Assembly (NCBI GenBank): GCA_021159405.1
Contig: JAGGRX010000012.1
Span: forward strand, 1-8,562
Direction of reading: 5' to 3'
Length of the DNA: 8,562 nucleotides
Source of the DNA: Candidatus Bipolaricaulota bacterium
GTDB lineage: Bacteria > Bipolaricaulota > Bipolaricaulia > Bipolaricaulales > Bipolaricaulaceae
Shown here: in pieces, positions 1 to 5,768 of the stretch
Layout of the letters: every line of letters starts with the position of its first letter
Numbering within the stretch: position 1 is the stretch's first letter
Notes under the pieces: generated by a model
Seen by the model: only the letters and a program-made list of their open reading frames with translations
Database searches by the model: none
What the model was told of the DNA's origin: nothing
Translations under genes and position numbers: made by a program

Positions 1-191
1 CCCATGCCCTGCTCTCCCGGGGGGTGGCCGGGATCCGAGGGCGCACCCTGATCGTGAACCTGCCCGGGAGCCCCAAGGCAGTGCGGGAGGGATTGCTTTC
101 GATCCTACCTGCCCTGCCTCATGCCCTGGCCCTCCTTTCCGGCAGCACCGCTGATGAAGATCACGCCTTTCGTCCCCGCCCTCGAACGTAG
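1..191 (+). CDS. MogA/MoaB-family molybdopterin adenylyltransferase, C-terminal fragment
   Basis: This is the end of a gene cut by the left edge of the window; codons are in the frame starting at base 3 and the stop is TAG at 189-191. About 62 residues are visible. The diagnostic part is a glycine-rich stretch followed by TLIVNLPGSPKAVRE and then ILPALPHALALL. In the MogA/MoaB family the LPGSPKAV segment is a conserved loop of the molybdopterin-binding fold, and the ILPALPHAL helix is typical of the C-terminus. The known family role is adenylylation of molybdopterin before molybdate insertion, in the cytosol. The catalytic N-terminal half is outside the window, so activity cannot be judged. 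It could be a stand-alone protein or the end of a fusion such as MoaC-MogA. The next gene begins 118 bp further on with its own apparent promoter, so a shared operon is not required. Confidence 0.85.
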   Translation, partial: HALLSRGVAGIRGRTLIVNLPGSPKAVREGLLSILPALPHALALLSGSTADEDHAFRPRPRT

Positions 192-297
192 TGAGCCAAC
201 AATGGGCTGGGAAGTTTGTCCTGAGTGACTGTCGAGTCCACAGGGCCGTACCCCCGCACCTTGGAGGACCAGGGGGCAAGAAGCGGAGTCGTAAGGC

Positions 298-303
298 TAT
301 ACT
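298..303 (+). promoter_or_regulatory. -10 hexamer TATACT giving a probable leaderless mRNA for the first permease
   Basis: TATACT matches the TATAAT consensus at five of six positions and lies six bases before the ATG at 310. Normal spacing from a -10 box would put the transcription start on or next to the A of that ATG. An in-frame TAA at 292-294 and the absence of any other start codon between it and 310 fix the gene start, and there is no purine-rich Shine-Dalgarno sequence. No convincing -35 hexamer is visible 16-18 bp upstream. The remainder of the 192-309 spacer shows no terminator or other structure. A chance match is possible, but the position is what leaderless genes show. Confidence 0.5.
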
Positions 304-309
304 GGTGCC

Positions 310-1254
310 ATGGGGCGTTATCTTGTGCTCCGGGGAGTCGGTTTCCTGGTCACGCTCTTTCTGACCTGCTTCGCCGTGTTCGCCCTGCTCAGCGTGGTGC
401 CCGGGGACCCCGCCAGGCTCGTGGTGGGACCGGAGGCAAGCGAAGCCGCCTATCAGGCAGTCCGTGCCCGCTTGGGCCTTGACCTCCCCTGGCCAGTACG
501 GTTCGGACAGTGGCTCGGGGGGATCGTCACCCGGGGCGATTTCGGCCAATCGCTGTCCCTGAACCTTCCGGTTTCCGATCTCTTGGCGGATGCCCTGACG
601 GTGACCGTGCCTCTGGCGCTTCTCGCCATGGCGCTGGCCATCCTCATCGGCCTTCCGCTTGGAATAATAGCCGCCACCCGTCCCGGGAGCCTTTTGGACC
701 TCCTTACTGTGGGCATCGCCCAAATCGGCCTAGCCCTGCCCGAGTTCTGGCTGGGGATCCTCCTCGTGGGGTTTTTTGCCGTGCGGCTGAGGGCGTTTCC
801 CGCTGGGGGTTTCCCGGGTTGGCAGGTCCCTGGGAGGGCACTCTATCACCTGCTCCTCCCCGCCTTCGCCTTGGCCCTGCCGCGAGCGGCTTATCTGGCC
901 CGCATGGCCCGGGCAACGATGGCCGACGTGCTCTCGGCCGGCTACATCCAGACCGCAAGGGGTAAAGGGGTTCCGGAAGTTTTGGTGTTGGGCCGCCACG
1001 CCCTTAAGAACGCCCTCATCCCGATCATAACCACCGCAGGGCTCACCTTGGGACACCTGCTCGCTGGGGCCATCGTGATCGAAAACCTGTTTTACCTCCC
1101 CGGTATAGGAAGGTTGGCCTTGGCCGCGGTGAGGGCCCGGGACCTTCCCCTGGTCTCCGGAGTGGGGGTGACGGTGGCGGGCTTGCTTGTGACCCTGAAT
1201 TTTGTGGTGGACCTCATCTACGGGTTTTTGGATCCCCGGATCCGCTACCGATGA
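310..1254 (+). CDS. ABC importer permease, DppB/OppB/NikB family
   Basis: This 314-residue inner-membrane permease belongs to the dipeptide/oligopeptide/nickel importer family and is the usual length. The N-terminus is typical of DppB: TM1 (about 9-30) runs into VVPGDPA at 29-35. Further helices lie roughly at 97-122, 131-157, 180-197, 235-258 and 280-304. The EAA coupling loop that docks on the ATPase is visible at about 214-237 (QTARGKG...LKNALIP), and the family ends ENLFYLPGIGRLAL (258-271) and FLDPRIRY are present. It should pair with the next gene product to form the translocation channel. The stop overlaps the next start as ATGA, implying translational coupling. ATG 310 is the only start consistent with the upstream stop, and it has no Shine-Dalgarno site. 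The family is certain; the substrate (peptide, nickel, sugar or other) cannot be read from the permease. Confidence 0.93.
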   Translation: MGRYLVLRGVGFLVTLFLTCFAVFALLSVVPGDPARLVVGPEASEAAYQAVRARLGLDLPWPVRFGQWLGGIVTRGDFGQSLSLNLPVSDLLADALTVTVPLALLAMALAILIGLPLGIIAATRPGSLLDLLTVGIAQIGLALPEFWLGILLVGFFAVRLRAFPAGGFPGWQVPGRALYHLLLPAFALALPRAAYLARMARATMADVLSAGYIQTARGKGVPEVLVLGRHALKNALIPIITTAGLTLGHLLAGAIVIENLFYLPGIGRLALAAVRARDLPLVSGVGVTVAGLLVTLNFVVDLIYGFLDPRIRYR

Positions 1255-2078
1255 GACACCATATCGGACTTGCCGTGGGAGGTGGGCTGCTGGCGGTGGT
1301 AGTGGGGTTGGTGTTGGTCGGCTACGTATGGCTGCCAGCCGACCCTCTGACGTTCGGTGAGGAGAGGTTATCTCCCCCCAGCCTCTCCCACCCTATGGGG
1401 ACGGATTGGTTCGGCCGGGATGTGTTCTCCCGGGTACTGGTGGGTGGGAGGATGAGCCTGGCGATAGCCCTGGCAGCCAGCGCATTGGGGGGAACTCTAG
1501 GGATCCTGGTGGGAGGCCTAGCCGGCTACTATGGGGGGCTTTGGGACGAGCTTGGGATGCGCATGGCGGATTTTCTGATCGCCTTTCCTGCGTTGCTCTT
1601 GGCCCTGCTCCTTGCCACCGTCCTTGGACCGGGGCCGGTCGGGATAACGATCGCCATCGGGGTGTACAACGTGCCGTACTTCGCCCGCATCGTCAGGGGG
1701 GCCATGCTAACCCTAAGGGAGCAGGAGTACGTACTTGCGGCCCGGGCCCTCGGTGCAGGGGACGGGCGCATCCTGCTTAGACACCTCCTCCCCAACCTAG
1801 CTTCTCCCCTCCTCGTCCAAGCCACGGTAAGCCTGAGCACGGCCCTGCTCTCCGAAGCAGCCCTCAGCTACCTGGGGCTTGGGGTCCAGCCCCCATACCC
1901 TTCATGGGGCAGGATGCTTAAGGAGGCCCAAAGCTACTTCGCCCTCTCCCCATGGCCAGCCGTGTTCCCAGGGCTTTTCTTGGCCCTGACCGTGCTGGGC
2001 CTGAACCTGGTGGGCGACGGCCTGCGGGACCTTTTGGACCCCTCCTTGCGGGGGCTCAGCGCTTGGAGACGGCCGTGA
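1251..2078 (+). CDS. ABC importer permease, DppC/OppC/NikC family
   Basis: This 275-residue partner permease of the preceding gene starts inside that gene's stop codon (ATGA). The DppC hallmark HPMGTDWFGRDVFSRVL lies at 47-63, directly before the first transport-domain helix. The EAA loop is at about 160-182 (YVLAARALGAG...LRHLLPN), and SYLGLGVQPPYPSWG at 206-220 is another family signature. Six membrane segments are expected, near 8-28, 69-95, 108-125, 128-145, 193-211 and 238-260. It would heterodimerise with the DppB-like protein and receive substrate from a periplasmic or extracellular binding protein. The last 23 bp overlap the end of the binding-protein gene on the other strand. No ATPase gene of the DppD/DppF type follows, which is unusual because these normally complete the operon. 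Family assignment is secure; the substrate is unknown. Confidence 0.93.
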   Translation: MRHHIGLAVGGGLLAVVVGLVLVGYVWLPADPLTFGEERLSPPSLSHPMGTDWFGRDVFSRVLVGGRMSLAIALAASALGGTLGILVGGLAGYYGGLWDELGMRMADFLIAFPALLLALLLATVLGPGPVGITIAIGVYNVPYFARIVRGAMLTLREQEYVLAARALGAGDGRILLRHLLPNLASPLLVQATVSLSTALLSEAALSYLGLGVQPPYPSWGRMLKEAQSYFALSPWPAVFPGLFLALTVLGLNLVGDGLRDLLDPSLRGLSAWRRP

Positions 2079-3540
2079 GATCCAGCACGTAAAGCGGATA
2101 CACTTCCACCCCACTGACCCCCCGGCGCATGGCCAGGATCCGGTGGGGATCCTGCAGGAACACGTTCACCGCGTCCCGAGCGATCAGGTATTGGCACACA
2201 GTGTAGATGGCCTTCCTCGCCCCCTCTTCCATGAGGGAGGCGCCCAACGTCAGGAGGTGGTCCAGCTCCGGGTCATCCCAGCCCCGACGGAAGTAGTAAT
2301 TTGGCCGGCTGGGGCCGTAGCCCACGAGCATCGGCGCCGGGTCCAGCTTCCAAGGATGCCCGATCACCGTGAGATCGTAGTCCCCTTGGGCGTAAACCCG
2401 CTCAAGCCACGTCCCCCAGTCCACAAGCTCGATGGAGGCTTCGATGCCGACCCGGGAAAGCTGGGCGGCGATCACCTCCCCGGTGCGTACATGAAGCGGG
2501 TAGTTCTCCGGCAAGGTCAAGGTGGTGCTGAACCCGTTCGGGTAACCTGCCTGTCGGAGGAGCTCCCGGGCCCGGTCGGGGTCGTGGGGGTAGACCCAGG
2601 TCATGTCCGCATAGAAGGGGGTGGCGGTGGGGATGTGGCTTCCGATTGGGGTTCCAAAACCAAACGAGACGAGACGAATGATCTCCTCCCGGTCCACGGC
2701 ATAGGCCAGGGCCTGACGCACCCGGAGGTCGGAAAACGGGGCCCGGGCGTTGTTGATGGCCAGGAGCTGCACCAGATTTTGGGGCCCGGAGATCACCTGG
2801 TAGCCAGGGGTGTGGACCAGCCCGGCGGCGATCTCCGGGGTGAGTTCTGCCACCAAGTCCACGTCCCCGGCCTTGAGGGCCGCCAGTTGTGCCGAAGGGT
2901 CCGGGATGAACCGGAACTCCACCCGGTCCAGCTTGGGGATCCCCGGCAGGTAGTAGTCGGGGTTGCGCTCGAGGACCAGCCGATCCCCTGGGTGCCACTC
3001 CGAGAACCTGAACGGCCCGGTGCCCACCGGGCAGGTGGAAAGGTCCGCGCCCACCGGGGTCACCACCGCGTCCCCCAGGGCTAGGGTGGGGAGGAACGCC
3101 GGATCCGGCTCTTTAAGGACGAACCGCACGGTGAGGGTGTCCGGGGCCTCCACCTGGGCGATGTTGGCGAAGTACTCCGGGTGGGGGACCGCGGTGGCCG
3201 GATCCAGGAGCCGGAGGAAGCTTTCTCGTACTGCCTCGGCATCGCACGGCGTCCCGTCGTGGAAGCGCACGCCGGCCCGCAGGTGGAACGTATAAGCCAG
3301 GCCATCCGGAGAGACATCCCAGCTTTGTGCAAGCTGCCCGTGGAGCTTTCCCTTGGAATCCACCTGGACCAGGTTCTCGTACAAGTTGTGGTGGAGGAGG
3401 AGGTCGACCACGGCCGCGGCGTTGGTGGTAGGATCCAGGGACGGGGGTTCGGTGGATACGGCGACCACCAGCTCCGAGGCAGCGGCACTAAAGACCCAAA
3501 AAAGAAGGACAACCACGCTTAACGTAAAGGACCTGTACAT
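2056..3540 (-). CDS. ABC importer substrate-binding protein, family 5 (DppA/OppA-like), secreted
   Basis: This 494-residue extracytoplasmic solute-binding protein of the peptide/nickel type (SBP_bac_5) has the normal family length. A signal peptide spans about residues 1-22: a hydrophobic core, then SAAAS before ELVVAVSTEP. There is no lipobox cysteine, so it is predicted to be soluble or held by its uncleaved helix rather than lipidated. The family signature is at 71-97 (AQSWDVSPDG, then FHLRAGVRFHDGTP), followed by VGTGPFRFSEW at 172-182 and ERNPDYY at 191-197. Cys99 and Cys169 might form a disulfide. The ATG at 3540 is preceded by GGAGGTGA seven bases upstream, a full-strength Shine-Dalgarno site. 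It probably feeds the two convergent permeases whose last gene it overlaps by 23 bp. The ligand could be peptides but also nickel, oligosaccharides or others in this family. Confidence 0.94.
   Translation of the reverse strand: MYRSFTLSVVVLLFWVFSAAASELVVAVSTEPPSLDPTTNAAAVVDLLLHHNLYENLVQVDSKGKLHGQLAQSWDVSPDGLAYTFHLRAGVRFHDGTPCDAEAVRESFLRLLDPATAVPHPEYFANIAQVEAPDTLTVRFVLKEPDPAFLPTLALGDAVVTPVGADLSTCPVGTGPFRFSEWHPGDRLVLERNPDYYLPGIPKLDRVEFRFIPDPSAQLAALKAGDVDLVAELTPEIAAGLVHTPGYQVISGPQNLVQLLAINNARAPFSDLRVRQALAYAVDREEIIRLVSFGFGTPIGSHIPTATPFYADMTWVYPHDPDRARELLRQAGYPNGFSTTLTLPENYPLHVRTGEVIAAQLSRVGIEASIELVDWGTWLERVYAQGDYDLTVIGHPWKLDPAPMLVGYGPSRPNYYFRRGWDDPELDHLLTLGASLMEEGARKAIYTVCQYLIARDAVNVFLQDPHRILAMRRGVSGVEVYPLYVLDLTAVSKR
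2134..2154. repeat. 8-bp perfect inverted repeat, CAGGATCC / GGATCCTG
   Basis: Two perfect 8-bp arms flank a 5-base GGTGG spacer, 55 bp past the stop of the DppC-like gene and inside the coding region of the opposing binding-protein gene (codons for QDP and RIL). No T-run follows on either strand, so it is not a standard intrinsic terminator. It could slow or end rightward transcription that has run past the permease genes, or it may be a coincidence of codon choice. Confidence 0.4.
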
Positions 3541-3541
3541 C

Positions 3542-3580
3542 GGAGTGTCACCTCCAACCTAAATTTGGAGTGTCACCTCC
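3542..3580 (-). repeat. Tandem 14-bp repeat with 25-bp period carrying a duplicated Shine-Dalgarno site
   Basis: On the minus strand GGAGGTGACACTCC occurs at 3580-3567 and again, identical, at 3555-3542. The second copy supplies the Shine-Dalgarno site GGAGGTGA (3555-3548), seven bases before the ATG at 3540. Within each copy GGAG can pair with CTCC to make a 4-bp hairpin with a 6-base loop that hides the GGAGG core; GTGACAC in the middle is itself a 7-base palindrome. The copies are separated by 11 AT-rich bases. The sequence shows the duplication directly. Whether it acts as an operator, an RNA switch or a spare ribosome-docking site is inference. Confidence 0.6.
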
Positions 3581-3587
3581 GAGCCCA

Positions 3588-3616
3588 ACGTTAAGTCAGC
3601 TCAAGCTAGAAAACAA
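3588..3616 (-). promoter_or_regulatory. Possible weak promoter for the substrate-binding protein gene
   Basis: On the minus strand TTGTTT (3616-3611) and TAACGT (3593-3588) are separated by exactly 17 bp. The -35 has the TTG core and the -10 the TAnnnT core, but each matches only three of six consensus positions. The predicted start, near 3581, would place both 14-bp repeats in a leader of about 40 bases. Weak evidence: spacing and placement are good, the hexamers are poor. Confidence 0.3.
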
Positions 3617-3625
3617 GGTTTGAAG

Positions 3626-3659
3626 GCAGAGTCCACCGAGGGGACTCGGTGATCTCTGC
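3626..3659 (-). terminator. Strong hairpin after the DUF3467 gene, probable terminator
   Basis: Fifteen bases past the DUF3467 stop, GCAGAG/CTCTGC and ACCGAG/CTCGGT form two nested 6-bp stems, joined by a short stretch with one mismatch, one G-T and one C-G pair, and closed by a 4-base loop. Downstream on the minus strand the sequence is only loosely T-rich (CTTCAAACCTTGTTTTC), so the U-tract is imperfect. An alternative 6-bp stem, GAGTCC with GGACTC, overlaps the same bases and would compete with it. The position suggests a terminator; an attenuator for read-through into the binding-protein gene is the alternative. Confidence 0.5.
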
Positions 3660-3673
3660 GGTGAGTGCGAGGC

Positions 3674-3952
3674 TCATTTAAGCTTGGGCGGAAGGACGAT
3701 CTTCCCGAAGTTGCGTTCGTATTTCTCGATGTTCTCCCCGATCGCTTGGTAAAACCTCTTCATGTGGCCCGGGGAAAGGATCACCCGCGACACCAAAAGC
3801 GCTTGGGCCCCTTTGGGCGTCTGGGTCCTGGGATCCACAAATAGGAAATCCACCACAAACTCTTCCTTTTGATGAGAAATAATCGCTAAATTGGCGTATA
3901 CCCCCTTTCGGGTTTCAGGAGCGGCTGCTACCTGCATCTCTCGTTCCGACAT
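3674..3952 (-). CDS. DUF3467 family protein
   Basis: This is a 92-residue cytosolic protein with no signal peptide or membrane segment. I recognise the DUF3467 pattern: YANLAIISHQKEEFVVDFLF at about 19-38, then a proline/threonine turn, LVSRVILSPGHMKRF (53-67), and a helical end containing IGENIEKYERNFG. The family is small, widespread in bacteria and archaea, and has no established function. The ordered beta strands followed by a C-terminal helix suggest a compact alpha/beta domain. The start ATG is preceded by GGAGGTGG with good spacing, and a clear promoter lies just upstream (3970-3998). The gene stands alone, diverging from the exporter operon across 98 bp, with a strong hairpin after its stop. 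Family membership is fairly sure; the role is unknown and its link to the exporter is only positional. Confidence 0.82.
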   Translation of the reverse strand: MSEREMQVAAAPETRKGVYANLAIISHQKEEFVVDFLFVDPRTQTPKGAQALLVSRVILSPGHMKRFYQAIGENIEKYERNFGKIVLPPKLK

Positions 3953-3969
3953 GTTCCACCTCCGCAGTC

Positions 3970-3998
3970 ATGATAGTGCTCACCGTAGGTTTGGACAA
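3970..3998 (-). promoter_or_regulatory. Sigma-70-type promoter for the DUF3467 gene
   Basis: Minus-strand TTGTCC (3998-3993) and TATCAT (3975-3970) are separated by exactly 17 bp and match the TTGACA and TATAAT consensus at four and five of six positions. A start near 3963 would give a very short leader of about ten bases, just long enough to include the GGAGGT Shine-Dalgarno site at 3963-3958. This is the best complete promoter in the window. Confidence 0.6.
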
Positions 3999-4003
3999 GC
4001 ACG

Positions 4004-4019
4004 TGGGAATCTGGGAATC
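4004..4019 (+). repeat. Tandem TGGGAATC x2 at the -35 position of the exporter promoter
   Basis: TGGGAATC at 4004-4011 is followed immediately by a second perfect copy at 4012-4019. With the TATAAT at 4034-4039 the -35 box should fall near 4011-4016, within this repeat, and the sequence there (CTGGGA) is a poor -35. A direct repeat replacing a good -35 is the layout expected for an activator-dependent promoter, but no regulator gene is present here and the assignment is inference. Confidence 0.4.
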
Positions 4020-4033
4020 AGCGGTCCAATGGC

Positions 4034-4039
4034 TATAAT
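4034..4039 (+). promoter_or_regulatory. Consensus -10 TATAAT for the exporter operon, near-leaderless
   Basis: A perfect TATAAT ends eleven bases before the ATG at 4051. A start at the normal distance (about 4046-4048) would leave a leader of only three to five bases, too short for a Shine-Dalgarno site, and none is visible. The bases before it (GGC) match those before the TATACT at 298, giving a shared GGCTATA(A/C)T. Confidence 0.6.
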
Positions 4040-4050
4040 GCTCCACTGTC

Positions 4051-5766
4051 ATGCGCGGGATCCTCCAGCAGCTTTGGCGATACCGGTTGCGGCTCCTGGC
4101 GGGGATCTTGGCGTTATTCATCGTGGATGCGGCCCAGCTTGTGAGTCCGCTGATCATCAGGGCAGCGGTGAACGATCTGGTCCGCGGGGTGGGTGCGAAT
4201 CTCCTCCGCTATGCCCTGTATCTTGTGGGCATCGCGGGGGTAGTACTTGTATTCCGGTTTCTGTGGCGCTTCTTTCTGTTCGGAGCGGGGCGCTGCATCG
4301 AGCGGGACCTGCGTGCCCGCCTATATGAACACCTGCTTCGGCTTTCGCCCTCGTTCTATGCCCTCCACCCCACAGGTGATCTGATGGCCCATGCGACCAA
4401 CGACCTGGAGGCGGTGCGCCGCGCCTGCAGCATGGGGGTGTTAATGGGTGCCGACGCGGTGATCATGACTTCCTTCGCGCTCCTCGCCATGGTGAACATC
4501 TCGCCTCGACTTACCCTGCAGGCGTTCGCCCCCCTTCCGCTCATCACCTTGGTGGTCCTGGGGTTCGGGCGTCTCATCCACCGCAGGTTTGAGCGGGTAC
4601 AGGAATCCTTTGCGCACCTGACGGAGAGGGTGAGGGAGGCCGTGTCAGGGATTCGGATCCTGCGGGCATTTGCCAGAGAAGAGGGGATGGGGCGGGCCTT
4701 CGAGGATGACAACCGCAAGTTCGTTCAACTGAATATGGCCTTGGTGCGGATATGGGGGGTGTTTGGCCCCCTGATCGGACTATTGGCCGGCCTAAGTGGG
4801 GGCATCGTGCTGTGGTTCGGCGGGAGGGGAGTGCTCACCGGGGCACTTTCTATTGGGGACCTCGTCGCCTTCACCAGCTACCTGGGGATGCTCGTCTGGC
4901 CGATGATGGCCCTAGGCAGGGTCGTGAACCTGCTCCAGCGGGGAGCCGCATCCATGGACAGGGTCCAGAAACTCCTTGCGGCAGAGCCCGAGATCAAAAG
5001 CCCCCCTTCCCCAAAGCCCTTTCCTACTTCCCGCCGCATAGAGTTCCGGCGCCTAACCTTCGCCTACCCCGGAGAGGACCGGCCCGCCCTACGGGACGTG
5101 GAGGTGACGGTGGAGGAGGGGATGACCCTAGGGGTGGTGGGGCTCACCGGTTCCGGAAAATCCACGCTGGTGCGGCTCATCCCCCGGCTTTATGACCCGC
5201 CGCCTGGAACGCTGTTTTTGGGGGGCGTGGACGTGCGGGAGCTCTCCCTCCCCAAGCTCCGCAGCGTGATAGGGATGGCCCCGCAAGACGTGTTCCTGTT
5301 CTCGGCCACCATCCGGGAGAACATCGCCTTCGGGAAGCCCGAGGCCACGGACGAGGAGATCTGGGAGGCGGCGCGCCTTGCGGGGCTGGCCGAGGAGATC
5401 GCCTCCTTCCCGGACGGGCTTGACACCATGGTGGGGGAGCGGGGGATCGCCCTCTCCGGAGGCCAGCGCCAGCGGGTGGGGATCGCCCGCGCTCTGATCC
5501 TGGACCCGCCCATCCTCATCCTGGACGACGCTTTGTCCTCGGTGGACGCGAGGGTGGAGGAGGAGATCCTGGACAATCTACGGGGGGTGCTGGCCCGCCG
5601 CACCGCCATCGTGGTGGCCCACCGCATCTCCGCGGTGCGGGAGGCGGACTGGATCATCGTGCTAAAGGATGGGCGCATCGTGGAGCAGGGCGACCACCGG
5701 CGCCTGGTCGCCCAGGGGGGGCTTTATGCACGCCTCAACGAGCTCCAACAGGCCTTGGTGAGCTGA
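4051..5766 (+). CDS. Heterodimeric ABC exporter subunit with degenerate catalytic site (TM287/BmrC-like)
   Basis: This 571-residue half-transporter has an N-terminal type IV exporter membrane domain (about 1-300, six helices) and a C-terminal ATPase domain. In the ATPase domain are Walker A GLTGSGKST (364-372), the Q-loop at Gln412, a canonical signature LSGGQ (468-472), Walker B ILILD (488-492), a D-loop around SSVD (496-499) and the switch His524. The residue after Walker B is Asp493 where the catalytic Glu normally stands, the known mark of the degenerate, slow-hydrolysing site in heterodimeric exporters such as TM287/288. It should pair with the product of the next gene, which starts two bases after this stop. 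Cargo cannot be deduced; relatives export drugs, lipids or peptides. The start is fixed by the membrane-domain N-terminus and the TATAAT upstream, with no Shine-Dalgarno site. Confidence 0.93.
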   Translation: MRGILQQLWRYRLRLLAGILALFIVDAAQLVSPLIIRAAVNDLVRGVGANLLRYALYLVGIAGVVLVFRFLWRFFLFGAGRCIERDLRARLYEHLLRLSPSFYALHPTGDLMAHATNDLEAVRRACSMGVLMGADAVIMTSFALLAMVNISPRLTLQAFAPLPLITLVVLGFGRLIHRRFERVQESFAHLTERVREAVSGIRILRAFAREEGMGRAFEDDNRKFVQLNMALVRIWGVFGPLIGLLAGLSGGIVLWFGGRGVLTGALSIGDLVAFTSYLGMLVWPMMALGRVVNLLQRGAASMDRVQKLLAAEPEIKSPPSPKPFPTSRRIEFRRLTFAYPGEDRPALRDVEVTVEEGMTLGVVGLTGSGKSTLVRLIPRLYDPPPGTLFLGGVDVRELSLPKLRSVIGMAPQDVFLFSATIRENIAFGKPEATDEEIWEAARLAGLAEEIASFPDGLDTMVGERGIALSGGQRQRVGIARALILDPPILILDDALSSVDARVEEEILDNLRGVLARRTAIVVAHRISAVREADWIIVLKDGRIVEQGDHRRLVAQGGLYARLNELQQALVS

Positions 5767-5768
5767 CC

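Noticed and set aside
261..266. TTGGAG as a -35 box for the first permease
   Set aside because: The gap to TATACT is 31 bp, too long for a standard promoter.
225..482. An 85-codon plus-strand frame in the spacer before the first permease
   Set aside because: It overlaps the secure permease gene in another frame, is low-complexity Arg/Gly/Pro, and has no ribosome-binding site.
2143..3084. A 313-codon open frame on the plus strand
   Set aside because: It lies wholly antisense to the well-recognised substrate-binding protein, is rich in Gly, Val, Arg and His with no family motif, and is the usual mirror frame of GC-rich coding DNA.
3991..3996. TTGGAC on the plus strand as a -35 box for the exporter promoter
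   Set aside because: It is 37 bp from the TATAAT, far beyond the 16-18 bp range, and is explained as the complement of the DUF3467 -35 region.
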